From assembly GCA_026387935.1 (NCBI GenBank), contig JAPLKU010000014.1:124001-188000 (forward strand): a stretch of DNA of 64,000 nucleotides, written 5' to 3'. Made by a program: the position numbers and the translations under genes. Source of the DNA: Gemmatimonadota bacterium. Its GTDB lineage: Bacteria; Gemmatimonadota; Gemmatimonadetes; Gemmatimonadales; Gemmatimonadaceae. The notes under the pieces are model-generated. The model was not told where the DNA came from. It did not search any database and saw only the letters and a program-made list of their open reading frames with translations. Positions 33,777 to 44,678 of the stretch are shown piece by piece. How positions within the stretch are numbered: position 1 is the first letter of the stretch; each line of letters starts with the position of its first letter.

Positions 33777-34607
33777 ATGCCGAACATCGGGTTCTTTCAT
33801 CCTCAAATCGTCCACTTCGTCATCGTCGGTGCCGGCCTTGGCATCTTCTTTCGCTGGGTGTCGCTCACGGGGAAGTTCAAGTGGACGAATCCTGCGGCGA
33901 CGGCCCTGATCGTGATTGGCGCGGCGGCGGCCTACTTCGCGGTGCGTTCGGGCACTGATGCCCACGGCGTCACGGAGCGGATCCCCGGCGCGGTGCGCGC
34001 GGTGCAGGAACACGAGGAAGAAGGCATCGACCTCCGAAACCTGCTGCTCGTCATCGGGGCGCTCGAACTCGCGTTCCTCGTGCCAGCGCTCGCCAAGTGG
34101 CGCAAGTTCGGGATGATGGCGACCGCGGCACTCGGCGTCTGGGGCGCATTCGAGATCTACGAGACCGGCCAGGCGGGCGGCGAACTCGTGTACTCGTACG
34201 CCGGCGGCATCGGCACGCGCTCCGGCGACACGACGGACGTGAACAACCTGCTCAAGGCCGGGCTGTATCACCGTGCGGCGCTGAGCCGTGCGCAGAAGAA
34301 CGATGCGGGGGCTGCCGCGGGGTATGCGGAACTCGCCGCGAAGTTCCCGGAAGACCAGACGGCACAGATCATGGGCGCCGAGTCATTGATTATCGACAAG
34401 AAAGACTTCGCTGGGGCGCTGACGGCGCTGGCGAAGATCCCGATGCCGGCCGACACGGCGCGGACGTACCGCCGGTATCAGCTCGCGAAGGTGGATGCGT
34501 ACATCGGCGCGGGCAAGAAGGATTCGGCGCGGATGATCCTTGAGCCGATGGCGGCGAAAGCGCCGACGAACAAGGCGCTGCAGGATCGGCTGGAGAAGGT
34601 GAAGTAG
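33777..34607 (+). CDS. Membrane protein with DUF2231-like domain and TPR-like tail
   Basis: A 276-aa protein. The first half (MPNIGFFHPQIVHFVIVG) resembles DUF2231: HPQIVHF followed by four hydrophobic segments, with HGVTERIPGAVRAVQEHEEEG between them. The second half (about 150-276) is TPR-like: DVNNLLKAGLYHRAAL, DAGAAAGYAELAAKFPEDQ, and KDFAGALTALAKIP. ATG at 33,777 is chosen over an upstream ATG at 33,633, which adds residues unlike a membrane protein. It converges on pgi. Function unknown. Confidence 0.72.
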   Translation: MPNIGFFHPQIVHFVIVGAGLGIFFRWVSLTGKFKWTNPAATALIVIGAAAAYFAVRSGTDAHGVTERIPGAVRAVQEHEEEGIDLRNLLLVIGALELAFLVPALAKWRKFGMMATAALGVWGAFEIYETGQAGGELVYSYAGGIGTRSGDTTDVNNLLKAGLYHRAALSRAQKNDAGAAAGYAELAAKFPEDQTAQIMGAESLIIDKKDFAGALTALAKIPMPADTARTYRRYQLAKVDAYIGAGKKDSARMILEPMAAKAPTNKALQDRLEKVK

Positions 34608-34692
34608 TTCCGCGTTTCCAACCGCTGCCCGGGGTTACCGCCAGGCACGGATTGATGCGGGAGGACGACGACGGTGGTCGGCCGCCGAGAAT

Positions 34693-35988
34693 CTACGGCG
34701 TACGGCTGGTCAGTGCTTCCTTCGCAAGTTTCTTGCCCAGCTGAACTCCCGGTTGGTCGAGCGGATTCACCCGGTAGAGCGCACCGGCGTACACCGTCGC
34801 GAGCATCAGCATCATCAGCAGCTCGCCGGCGTTGTGCGCGTCAGCTCGCTCGAGCGTGATCGTGAGGCTTGGACGCCCGGCGCGGCCGAGCGCACTGGCG
34901 GTCGCCGTAGCCTCGGCATCGATGAGCTCGCCTAGCGTTCGACCGCGCATAAAGGCAGCGGCTTCGGGCATGTCGCCCGTTGCTGGCACGGTGAGGTCGA
35001 TGTCGCGCGCGGCGACGCGCACGAACGCCACGACCTTGTCGGCCGGCCCTTCCATGAGCAACTGGAGGAGGCTGTGCTGGTCGGTCGCGCCACGCGCGGC
35101 GAGCGGCGTGGGACCCTGTGGCAATCCGTCGGCGTCCACCTTGCCAAGGCTTTCGGCCCAGAGCTGGACGAACCAGGGCGCGATGTCGCGCAGTGCATCG
35201 GAGTAGGGCATGAACACGTGCGTACCCTGCCCCGCCCGCTGATGCGCACGCCAGAGGAGCGTGGCAAACTGGCCGGCGGGATTGTCGCTCAGCGAAGGCG
35301 TGGCGCACTGTGCCAGCATGGTCTTTGCACCTGCGAGGAGCGCAGCCACGTCATGCCCGGCGAGCGCAGCCGGAAGTGTGCCGACCGGCGTGAGCACGCT
35401 GAACCGGCCACCGACATTCGCCGGCACCGCAAACGCGGGAATCGAATCGCGTACGGCAATCGCGCGCAGCGGGCCACTGGTTGGGTCGGTGACGATCGCG
35501 AGATGCTTCGACGGCGCGAGCCCCGCGAACGCGAGGCGATCGCGCACGATGGCGTATTGCGCGAGCGTCTCCACGGTGCCGCCGGACTTCGACACGACGC
35601 ACCACAACGTGCGGTCGAGCGATACGCGCGCGAGCAGTGCCGCGAAGGTTGCGGGATCGATGTTATCGACGACGTGAAGGCGTGGCGCACCTTCAACCGC
35701 CCCAAGCGCCGAACGCAACGCAATCGCGCCGAGCGATGATCCGCCAATGCCAAGGACGACCACATCGTAAAACTGCCCGACTGCACCCTTCGCGAAATCT
35801 GCCACGCGCTTGAACTCGGCGGCCTGCGCATCGAGTTCAGTGAAACCGTAGCGACCGTTTTTGCGATCGGCCTCAACGGCGGTGTGCACCTCGCCGAATC
35901 GGATGGCCAACGCGTTCCACTCGTCGGGCGCCACGCCGGACGGCACCGCCGACATCATCATCCGCGCGTCATTAATCTGCATCGGCAT
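34693..35988 (-). CDS. pgi: Glucose-6-phosphate isomerase
   Basis: A 431-aa isomerase interconverting glucose-6-phosphate and fructose-6-phosphate. The sugar-phosphate loop VVLGIGGSSLGAIALRSAL, the SKSGGTVETLAQ motif, VVDNIDP and GARGATDQHSLLQLLMEGP with the catalytic His/Gln region are visible. It is the short form of the family, as in many non-enteric bacteria. It is 2 nt after the MBL-fold gene, on the same strand as pyk and tal. Confidence 0.92.
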   Translation of the reverse strand: MPMQINDARMMMSAVPSGVAPDEWNALAIRFGEVHTAVEADRKNGRYGFTELDAQAAEFKRVADFAKGAVGQFYDVVVLGIGGSSLGAIALRSALGAVEGAPRLHVVDNIDPATFAALLARVSLDRTLWCVVSKSGGTVETLAQYAIVRDRLAFAGLAPSKHLAIVTDPTSGPLRAIAVRDSIPAFAVPANVGGRFSVLTPVGTLPAALAGHDVAALLAGAKTMLAQCATPSLSDNPAGQFATLLWRAHQRAGQGTHVFMPYSDALRDIAPWFVQLWAESLGKVDADGLPQGPTPLAARGATDQHSLLQLLMEGPADKVVAFVRVAARDIDLTVPATGDMPEAAAFMRGRTLGELIDAEATATASALGRAGRPSLTITLERADAHNAGELLMMLMLATVYAGALYRVNPLDQPGVQLGKKLAKEALTSRTP

Positions 35989-35990
35989 GT

Positions 35991-36767
35991 CTAGTCGACC
36001 GTGACCTGAAGGCCGTCGAATGCCGGACGGATCGTATCCGGCAGTTCCGCTTCGAGTTCCGCATGCGAAATCCGATGCGTGAGGTGAGTCAGAAAGGTGC
36101 GCTCAGCCCCGACGCGCTGCGCCGTGGCTATGGCTTCGCCGACTGAGAGGTGCGTGGGATGCGACTTCAGGAAAAGCGCGTTGAGCACGAGCACTTTGAC
36201 GCCACGCAGTGTCGCTTCGGCGGCGGCGGGAAGTTCTTTGGCGTCCGTGACGTAGCCAACGGATCCGACGCGATACCCGAAGACTCTCATGTTTCCATGC
36301 GGCACCTCCACCGGCGTTACATCCATGCCCGCGACGGACACCCGTACGCCCGCTTCGAGCGGGCGCAACGTTCCCTCAGGCTTGGAAGTTCCGGGGAGCG
36401 GCTTCATCGACGGATCAAAAATGTACGCAAATTTGCGACCGAGGCTCGCCAGCGTCTCGGCTGGTCCGTAGATCGGCAATGGAGAGCCGGCGCCGAACGC
36501 GAAACTGCGCACGTCATCGATCCCGTGCGTGTGATCGGCATGATCGTGCGTGTAGAGCACGGCATCCACCTTGTCGATCCCATTCGCGATGAGTTGCAGT
36601 CGTAGCTCAGGCGGCGTATCGATGAGGATGCGCGCCGAACCGGCTTCGATCACGGCGCCAACCCGCGTGCGCTTATCGCGCGGATCCCGCGAGAGACAGA
36701 CCGAGCATTGACACCCGACCTGCGGAACGCCGAAGCTCGTGCCAGTGCCGAGAAAAGTGAGTTTCAC
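35991..36767 (-). CDS. MBL-fold metallohydrolase (PhnP-like)
   Basis: A 258-aa metallo-beta-lactamase-fold hydrolase. It begins MKLTFLGTGTSFGVPQVGCQCSVC, whose cysteines resemble the zinc-binding site of PhnP phosphodiesterases. THDHADHTHGIDD is the metal-binding motif, with EVPHG and HLTHR supplying later ligands. PhnP cleaves cyclic phosphodiesters; activity here is inferred by family. It lies between pgi and pyk. Confidence 0.85.
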   Translation of the reverse strand: MKLTFLGTGTSFGVPQVGCQCSVCLSRDPRDKRTRVGAVIEAGSARILIDTPPELRLQLIANGIDKVDAVLYTHDHADHTHGIDDVRSFAFGAGSPLPIYGPAETLASLGRKFAYIFDPSMKPLPGTSKPEGTLRPLEAGVRVSVAGMDVTPVEVPHGNMRVFGYRVGSVGYVTDAKELPAAAEATLRGVKVLVLNALFLKSHPTHLSVGEAIATAQRVGAERTFLTHLTHRISHAELEAELPDTIRPAFDGLQVTVD

Positions 36768-36798
36768 GAGTTCAACTCGGCGTGCGCGCGTCGGCGCG

Positions 36799-38205
36799 TC
36801 AGACCGTCTCCACCTTGAGCGTATTCGTCGAGCCTGGCACGTCGAAGGGCACGCCGGCGGTGATCACGACACGTTCGCCCGTCTTCGCGAAGCCTTCGCG
36901 AGTGACCAACGCACGTGCAGCACCCGCCATCTGGTCGTACGTCTCGCAGTGTGGCACCAGGAAGGGGGAGACCCCCCACACCAGAGCAAGTTGTCGCCAG
37001 GTACGCGCTTGGTCCGTCAGCACGACGATCGGAACGTTCGGACGGCGCGCGGCAACGACCCGCGCGCTGAACCCGCTCTTGGTGAACACGATGACGCACT
37101 TGGCGCCGCTAAGCCGCACCGCCGTCACCGTCGCCGACGCAATTGTTTCTTCGATGGATGCCGTTCCCGGTTCCAGCCGATCGAGGCCGGTCCCGCGCTG
37201 CACGGGATAGGTCTCAGCCGAAGCCGCGATGCGATGCATGGCCTGAACGGCGAGCACCGGATATGCCCCGGATGCAGTCTCTGCCGAGAGCATGACGGCG
37301 TCAGTGCCGTCGAGCACCGCATTGGCGACATCGTTGGCTTCGGCACGGGTCGGCCGCGGATTTTCGATCATGGACTCGAGCATCTGCGTGGCCGTGATCA
37401 CCGGACGACCGAACCGATTGGCGAGACCGATGATCCGCTTCTGCTCAAGCGGAACTCGCTCGAACGGGAGTTCCACGCCAAGATCGCCGCGCGCGACCAT
37501 CACAGCGTCGGTGGCCTGGAGTATTTCTTCGATGCGATCGACGGCGCTGTCCTTCTCGATCTTCGCAACGATGAGCATGCCCGTCGGAATGAGGGCGCGC
37601 AGACCGGCGATGTCCTCGGGGCGGCGCACAAAGCTCAGCGCGAGATACGACACGTCCTGTTCGACGGCGAACTTGATGTCGACGAGATCCTTCTCTGTGA
37701 TCGACGGCGCCGACACATCGGTGCCTGGGAGATTCATCCCCTTGTGCGATTTCATCTCGCCGCCATGCACGTTGCGGACGCGCACGCGTTCACCGTCAAC
37801 GGCCAGCACTTCGAATTCCAGCAGCCCGTCATTCACGAGAATACGACTCCCTGCGCGCACATCTTTTGCGATGTGGTCGTAGGTGACGGGGATATCAGCG
37901 CCCTTGGCGTGCGCTTCCGGCACAAAGGTGTATTCGGTTTCCGGCTGGACGTCGAGCGGTGCAGCCAGATCGCCGATCCGGATGCGTGGGCCCTGGAGGT
38001 CGCCGAGAATCGCAATCGGGCGCCCGGATTCCCTGGCGATGGCGCGCACCGCCGCGATGACCTTCGTATGTCCTTCGTGCGTGCCGTGCGAAAAATTGAT
38101 TCGCGCGACATTCATCCCGGCGTCAACGAGCGCGCGGAGGACCGCCGGGTCCGCGGACGCCGGCCCGATGGTGCAGACGATCTTGGTGCGCGCGTGCGTG
38201 ATCAA
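36799..38205 (-). CDS. pyk: Pyruvate kinase
   Basis: A 468-aa pyruvate kinase (phosphoenolpyruvate to pyruvate with ATP formation). ARTKIVCTIGPAS and RINFSHGTHEGH begin the barrel, with DLQGPRIRIG, ILVNDGLLEFE, VAKIEKDSAVD, VMVARGDLGVEL and MLESMIENPRPTRAEANDVA following; the last covers the usual active-site Thr/Arg region. The C-terminal allosteric domain ends near VPGSTNTLKVETV. It overlaps the transaldolase gene by 4 nt (ATGA-type junction). Confidence 0.95.
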   Translation of the reverse strand: MITHARTKIVCTIGPASADPAVLRALVDAGMNVARINFSHGTHEGHTKVIAAVRAIARESGRPIAILGDLQGPRIRIGDLAAPLDVQPETEYTFVPEAHAKGADIPVTYDHIAKDVRAGSRILVNDGLLEFEVLAVDGERVRVRNVHGGEMKSHKGMNLPGTDVSAPSITEKDLVDIKFAVEQDVSYLALSFVRRPEDIAGLRALIPTGMLIVAKIEKDSAVDRIEEILQATDAVMVARGDLGVELPFERVPLEQKRIIGLANRFGRPVITATQMLESMIENPRPTRAEANDVANAVLDGTDAVMLSAETASGAYPVLAVQAMHRIAASAETYPVQRGTGLDRLEPGTASIEETIASATVTAVRLSGAKCVIVFTKSGFSARVVAARRPNVPIVVLTDQARTWRQLALVWGVSPFLVPHCETYDQMAGAARALVTREGFAKTGERVVITAGVPFDVPGSTNTLKVETV

Positions 38206-39332
38206 CGGGCCGCCGGTTGGGTGCGGCCGAGCGCCGACACTTTTTCTTCGATGCCGGCGAGCAACGAGTTGAAGGACTTCTGGAACGAGTCGAGCCCCTC
38301 TGCGAGCAGTTTGTCTGTGACCGCGTCGAGCGAGATGCCGAGCTTCGCCAGCTGATCAATCACCTGTTGCGAGCCGGCGTCGTCGATATCCGCGGTGCGC
38401 GCGACCTTGCCATGGTCGCGGAAGGCGTCGAGCGTGGCCGGTGGAAAGGTGTTCACGGTGTGCGGTGCGATCAGTGTTTCAACGTACACCACGTCGGAGT
38501 AGGCGGGATTCTTGGTTCCGGTGCTCGCCCAGAGCGGGCGTTGCACGCGCGCGTCCTTGCCGGCGAGCGCATCCCAGCGGGCGCCGGAGAACTTCTCACG
38601 GAAGAGCGCATATGCGAGGCGGGCGTTGGCCACCGCCGCCTTCCCGCGCAACGCGAGCGCGTCCGGCGTACCAATCGCGTCGAGCCGTTTGTCGATTTCG
38701 CTGTCCACACGGCTCACGAAGAAGCTGGCGACGGACGACACCGGACCGAGCGGCTGCCCCGCCTTGGCGCGATCCTCAAGGCCGCTGAGGTATGCCTCGA
38801 TGATGTTGGCGTACGCGCCGAGCGAGAAGAGGAGGGTGACGTTGACGTTGATGCCGTCGGCGATGAGGCGGCGAAGCGCCGCACATCCAGCCGGCGTGCC
38901 CGGCACTTTGATCATGACGTTCGGCCGCGCGACGGTGGACCAGAGGCGATGCGCTTCCTGCACCGTTCCTTCGGTGTCGTGGGCCGTGCCCGGTGAGACT
39001 TCGATGGACACAAACCCATCGCCACCTTTTGCGGCATCGTAGGTCGCGCGGAAGATGTCGCAGGCGTTGCGTACGTCTTCCGTCTCGACCGCCTCAAATA
39101 TCGCCCAAGGCGTGCGATCACTGGCGAGCGACTTGAGTTGTGCGTCGTAGGCGTTGCCGTGGGCGAGTGCCTTTTCGAAGATGGTCGGATTCGACGTCAT
39201 TCCGGTGAGCGCGTCGGCCGGGATGCGGCGCGCGAGTTCGCCGCTGGCGAGCAGCGTCCGGTCGATGAAGTCGAGCCAGATGGACTGGCCGGCGGCGTGC
39301 AGGGCGTGGAGTGGCGTAGCGGGGGCGTTCAT
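38202..39332 (-). CDS. tal: Transaldolase
   Basis: A 376-aa transaldolase of the pentose-phosphate pathway, of the longer type seen in actinobacteria and others. SIWLDFIDRTLLASGEL and GMTSNPTIFEKAL mark the N terminus. The Schiff-base lysine is in NVMIKVPGTPAG, and VNVTLLFSLGAYANIIEAYL and VASFFVSRVDSEIDK follow. It is the first gene of tal-pyk in this co-directional run. Confidence 0.94.
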   Translation of the reverse strand: MNAPATPLHALHAAGQSIWLDFIDRTLLASGELARRIPADALTGMTSNPTIFEKALAHGNAYDAQLKSLASDRTPWAIFEAVETEDVRNACDIFRATYDAAKGGDGFVSIEVSPGTAHDTEGTVQEAHRLWSTVARPNVMIKVPGTPAGCAALRRLIADGINVNVTLLFSLGAYANIIEAYLSGLEDRAKAGQPLGPVSSVASFFVSRVDSEIDKRLDAIGTPDALALRGKAAVANARLAYALFREKFSGARWDALAGKDARVQRPLWASTGTKNPAYSDVVYVETLIAPHTVNTFPPATLDAFRDHGKVARTADIDDAGSQQVIDQLAKLGISLDAVTDKLLAEGLDSFQKSFNSLLAGIEEKVSALGRTQPAAR

Positions 39333-39383
39333 TGGGCGGTGCGCGACGGTGCGAAGGGTGGAGAGTGAATATAGTCCGGCCCG

Positions 39384-40412
39384 CTACACTTTCTCCGCGC
39401 GCGTGCCCCATGCCGCCAGCTTCGCGGTGAGCATCGGGAGGCTGATGGGCTTCATGAGGTAGTCCGTCGCTCCAACGGCCAGCGCCGACGCGCGCATCGC
39501 AGCGTCGGCATGACCCGACAGCACGAGAATCGGCGTCGCCGCTGTTGCGGCATTGGCACGGGTCTCACGCACGAGGTCGAGCCCGTTGATCTCCCCGACT
39601 TCGATGTCGATCACGACGACGGTCGGCGATGATGCGCTGAGTGCGGTGAGCGCGGTGCGAAAGGCGGCCGCATCTCCGGCGACCGTGACGCCGAGATTGG
39701 CCTGCTTGCACGCCACCTGGACCAGCGTACGCATCACCGGATCGTCGTCAACCATCAGTACGGCGCCACGCTCGGCGGGTGCAGACGCAGCGATTCGTGC
39801 CTCGAGGGCATCGATCACGGTGGCGGGATTCTGCGCGCTCGAGTCGATCAGCACCAACGCGATACCGTCGAGTGGCGCCCCGGCTACGGCGTCGGGCGCC
39901 GCGATCACGCCGTCGGGCCGTCCCTCCGCGAGCGCCTCGTCCAATTCCTCGCTGCCAAGCCGCTCCACCTGGAACCCGCGAGCGCCCGCTTCGGTGGTGA
40001 GCGGAACCGCGACGACATCCTTGAGGCCGACGATGAAGAGCCTTCGGCCCGCGGCCAAGGGAAACTCACCGGTGTGCCCGGCGAGTTCGACGCGCAACGC
40101 CTGGAGAAAGCGGGCGATGACCGGCGCCCGCCGGTCCGGGTCGAGCGCCGGGTCGGCAGACCATTTTTTCACGGCGCTCTCCAGCGCGGCCGCCAGGCGA
40201 CCCATCCGCGGAAAGCCGAAGGTGGCGGCGCTCCCGTTGAGGCGGTGCAGCTCGCGCTGGATGGCCGATAACGCTTCCGCCGCGCCAGGATCGGCCGCCA
40301 CTGCTGCGCCCAGCTCCTCGAATCGACTGACGGTACTGCGCGCGGCCTCCAGAAACTGCTGCCGCGCCTGCGCCAGCACTTCGTCTGCAGAGGGCCGCAG
40401 CTCGTTAATCAT
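39384..40412 (-). CDS. Hpt-pseudoreceiver-receiver protein
   Basis: A 342-aa signalling protein. The N-terminal Hpt domain has IQRELHRLNGSAATFG with the phosphorylatable His56. A middle region (about 122-210) resembles a degenerate receiver (LFIVG..., ending VLIDSS). The C-terminal receiver has VDDD at 221-224, the phospho-acceptor Asp269 in VVVIDIEVG, and Lys321 in YLMKPIS. No output domain is present, so it probably relays phosphate within a multistep system or acts by protein contact. Its histidine kinase is not in the window. It lies upstream of the tal-pyk run, 51 nt away. Confidence 0.85.
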   Translation of the reverse strand: MINELRPSADEVLAQARQQFLEAARSTVSRFEELGAAVAADPGAAEALSAIQRELHRLNGSAATFGFPRMGRLAAALESAVKKWSADPALDPDRRAPVIARFLQALRVELAGHTGEFPLAAGRRLFIVGLKDVVAVPLTTEAGARGFQVERLGSEELDEALAEGRPDGVIAAPDAVAGAPLDGIALVLIDSSAQNPATVIDALEARIAASAPAERGAVLMVDDDPVMRTLVQVACKQANLGVTVAGDAAAFRTALTALSASSPTVVVIDIEVGEINGLDLVRETRANAATAATPILVLSGHADAAMRASALAVGATDYLMKPISLPMLTAKLAAWGTRAEKV

Positions 40413-40433
40413 CCGAAGCAGATTGTTAGCGCC

Positions 40434-41810
40434 CTAGGCCTTCGGCCGCGGCTTTCCGTCCAATTCCTCGATGGTCTTCGTGCTCGCCGGACGCTCACGC
40501 TGGAGTCGCTTGGCCACCTGCTCCGCCTTTTCAAGCGCGCGCAGGATGTTTTCGCCGGCCAGCTTCTTCAGGTCTGTGTCGCTCCACCCGCGGATGATCA
40601 ACTCGGCGAAAAGATCGGGATAATTCGAGAGGTCTTCTAGCCCGATGGGCAGTTCATCGTCCACGCCGTCGAAGTCGCTCCCGATGCCGACGTTGTCGGC
40701 GCCGGCCGTCTTCTTGATGTGGTCAATCATGTTCGCGACCTCCGCCAGCGTGGCGCGGGGCGCGGGATGTGACGCGTCCCACACCTTGAGTTCACGCGAA
40801 GCGCCCGAGGTGTCGGCGCCAAGGCGCTGTTTGAGCGCGGCCTGCTGTCGCGCGCGCTCGAGCCCGTGCGCGCGCAGCGACGGCGAATCGAAGCCCGGAT
40901 AGAAGTTCACCATCACGACACCGCCATTTTTGGGCAGGCGCTTGAGGATGGAATCGGGCACGTTGCGCGGATGATCCACAATCGCGCGGGCCGAGGAGTG
41001 CGAGTACATGACGGGCGCTTCGGACACGTCGAGCGCATTGCTCATGACGCCCGGCGACACATGCGAGAGATCGACCAGCATGCCGAGCCGGTTCATCTCG
41101 CGGACCACTTCCTTGCCGAAGTTCGTGAGGCCGCCATGCTTGGCTTCATCGTTCGCGGCGTCGGCCCAGTCGAGCGTGACATTGTGCGTGAGCGTCATGT
41201 AGCGCACGCCCAAGTCGTAGTAGGCGCGGAGCGAACCCAGCGAGTTCTCTATCGCATGACCGCCTTCCATGCCCAGCATGGACCCAACCTTGTGATTCTT
41301 GAAGGCCGAACGCATATCGGCGGCGGTGAGCGCAGGGACAAATGCCTCTGGGTACTTCGCGATCATGCGCCGCGCGATGTCAATCTGCTCGAGCTGAACA
41401 CGCGCGAAACCCGAGTCCTTGATGTCGCCCGGGATATACACCGACCAGAACTGCCCGCCGAGGTGACCTGAGCGTATGCGCGCGAGGTCGGTCTGGTGCG
41501 GCGTCTTTTTGCGAAGGTCGTAGGCGTCAACGTCGCGCTCCTGTCCCTTCTGCTCGCGAATCGCCCAGGGCAGGTCGTTGTGCCCGTCCACAAGTGGTGA
41601 CGCGGTCAGGATCTCGATCGCATGCGCGCGTGCGGCTTCGCGAGTGGGCGGCGTTTTGGATTGCGCCTTTGGCGCCGGCTTGGGCGCCGACTTGGAACCG
41701 CGCTGGGCCAATACGGGCGGCGCGATGGCCGCCACCAGGGTCACCAGAAGGGTGACCAGCAGGGCCAGGGCGGCAGAAAACATGGCAGCGCGGCGTACGA
41801 TCGGTTTCAT
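40434..41810 (-). CDS. Membrane dipeptidase, M19 family, exported
   Basis: A 458-aa renal-dipeptidase-type (M19) zinc peptidase hydrolysing dipeptides. An N-terminal signal sequence (residues about 10-35) and an Ala/Pro/Lys linker precede the catalytic domain. VDGHNDLPW carries the first metal ligands, GMEGGHAIENSLGSLR the bridging Glu, LVDLSHVSPGVM and SHSSARAI the later His residues, and GIGSDFDGVDDE the terminal Asp. Periplasmic location is expected. Confidence 0.9.
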   Translation of the reverse strand: MKPIVRRAAMFSAALALLVTLLVTLVAAIAPPVLAQRGSKSAPKPAPKAQSKTPPTREAARAHAIEILTASPLVDGHNDLPWAIREQKGQERDVDAYDLRKKTPHQTDLARIRSGHLGGQFWSVYIPGDIKDSGFARVQLEQIDIARRMIAKYPEAFVPALTAADMRSAFKNHKVGSMLGMEGGHAIENSLGSLRAYYDLGVRYMTLTHNVTLDWADAANDEAKHGGLTNFGKEVVREMNRLGMLVDLSHVSPGVMSNALDVSEAPVMYSHSSARAIVDHPRNVPDSILKRLPKNGGVVMVNFYPGFDSPSLRAHGLERARQQAALKQRLGADTSGASRELKVWDASHPAPRATLAEVANMIDHIKKTAGADNVGIGSDFDGVDDELPIGLEDLSNYPDLFAELIIRGWSDTDLKKLAGENILRALEKAEQVAKRLQRERPASTKTIEELDGKPRPKA

Positions 41811-41965
41811 ATAGAAGGGGCTGGGGCGCGGGATGGAGGAAAATACCGCACTCCCGTTCGCCCGCGGAGCTTCGGGACCTCACATTTCGTCCGTCGTTCA
41901 CCTGTCCGCCAAGCCCGGAGCGTCCGTACCCGGCAAAGCCTGGACACAACGGGGTAGTATTTAGC
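41811..41965. other. Divergent intergenic region
   Basis: This 155-nt region separates the leftward dipeptidase gene from the rightward carboxypeptidase-regulatory-domain gene. Promoters for both are expected, but I could not single out convincing -35/-10 pairs. Confidence 0.4.
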
Positions 41966-43024
41966 ATGACACAGACAACCGGCGCCCGTCGGTTCCGATT
42001 CACGGCTCTTGTCGTCGCGGCACTGGCGCTGCGCGCGTCGACTGCCGGCGCGCAGGATACAACGATCACACCAAACATCGTCGGCAAGGTGACGGCCGTC
42101 GGTGGCATTCCCGTCGCTGGCATCGAGGTGTTTCTCGAGGGCACCAAGTTCACGACGCGCACGGACACCCGCGGTGCGTTTGCCATACTCGGCGCACCCA
42201 AGGGCGTGCAGGATCTTGTATTTCGCGGCATCGGCTACCTCCCGGCACGGGCATCCGTTCGCGTGCCTGAGCGGTCGCTGAATATTTCAGTGACGATGCT
42301 TCCGGCGCCATCGATGCTCGACACCGTAAAGGTGCGCGCGCGGATCAATGTGCTCTCGGGCGTGGTCGTGGATGAGCATGACAAGCCCGTACCGGGCGCC
42401 ACGATCGACGTGATCACTGGCGACAAGCGCACGCTCACCACCGGCGATGACGGCTGGTTCATCCTGACGGCCGTGCGCGACGGCTCCGTCGTCTTTCGAA
42501 CGATGAAAGAGGGCTACTACGCAACGACCACGGCTGTGCAGATGCACGAATGGCGCGGCATCGTGGTCCATATCGAAATGCTTGACCCGAAGCTCTCCGC
42601 AACGCGACGAGCCGAAGCGGCCGGCGAAGCCAACACGGTGCTTGCCGCCTGGCACGACGCGACGCTTCGCATGTCGATGCGCGCGCCACGCGCCGTGGTG
42701 ATCTCTGAGGAAGAGCTCGCGCCGTTCAGCGACATGGCGCTCGGCGAAGCACTCAAATGGACGAAAGGCGGCGCGTCGCTGGCGTTCGATCTGCAGAACG
42801 CATCGAACCAGATCTGCGTCTTGCAGGACGGCCGACGCGCCGTCGGCAGCACCACACTCAACTCGTGGCGTGCCGCGGACGTGGAGATGGTTGAGCTTTA
42901 CCCGCCTGGATCAGAACCGTCCGGCACGGTGGCACGGTACCTTCGCGCCGCCGGATGCCGAGCATCGTCCACGGGCGGACTACGCACCAGAGGACCGTTC
43001 TATGCGGTCCTCTGGATGAAGTAG
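41966..43024 (+). CDS. Exported protein, two carboxypeptidase-regulatory domains plus TonB-plug-like domain
   Basis: A 352-aa exported protein with a signal peptide (FRFTALVVAALALRASTAGA). Two carboxypeptidase-regulatory-like beta domains follow: IVGKVTAVGGIPVAGIEVFL... (about 33-115) and LSGVVVDEHDKPVPGATID... (about 128-200). A C-terminal part (about 235-345) resembles a TonB-receptor plug (LQNASNQICVLQDGRRAV, ADVEMVELYPPGSEPSGTVA) but there is no barrel. Free plug/regulatory proteins are common in Gemmatimonadota-like genomes; the role is unknown. Confidence 0.72.
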   Translation: MTQTTGARRFRFTALVVAALALRASTAGAQDTTITPNIVGKVTAVGGIPVAGIEVFLEGTKFTTRTDTRGAFAILGAPKGVQDLVFRGIGYLPARASVRVPERSLNISVTMLPAPSMLDTVKVRARINVLSGVVVDEHDKPVPGATIDVITGDKRTLTTGDDGWFILTAVRDGSVVFRTMKEGYYATTTAVQMHEWRGIVVHIEMLDPKLSATRRAEAAGEANTVLAAWHDATLRMSMRAPRAVVISEEELAPFSDMALGEALKWTKGGASLAFDLQNASNQICVLQDGRRAVGSTTLNSWRAADVEMVELYPPGSEPSGTVARYLRAAGCRASSTGGLRTRGPFYAVLWMK

Positions 43025-43037
43025 CGCGACGAGCGGT

Positions 43038-44552
<1,515 letters not shown>

Positions 44553-44636
44553 GGGAGTGGAGAGTAGCGAGTAGTGGATAACAACAAGGGCGAGTAACGA
44601 GTCATCGGTGCCGCGTGAACAGCGAACGGAAACCAC

Positions 44637-44678
44637 GAACTGCCAACTACGAACTGCCAACTACCTACTGCCAACTAC
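44637..44678. repeat. Three 14-bp tandem units before ahcY
   Basis: Three copies of GAACTGCCAACTAC (the last beginning CTACTGCC) run head to tail and overlap the stop of the ArsR-methyltransferase gene. The rest of the gap to ahcY is made of similar short words such as GCGAGTA and ACGAGTC. Confidence 0.7.

Noticed and set aside
36739..38355. 538-aa plus-strand frame
   Set aside because: Antisense to pyk; charged low-complexity composition and no domains.
44553..44674. SAH riboswitch upstream of ahcY
   Set aside because: The leader is made of short repeats and lacks the conserved SAH-riboswitch core.
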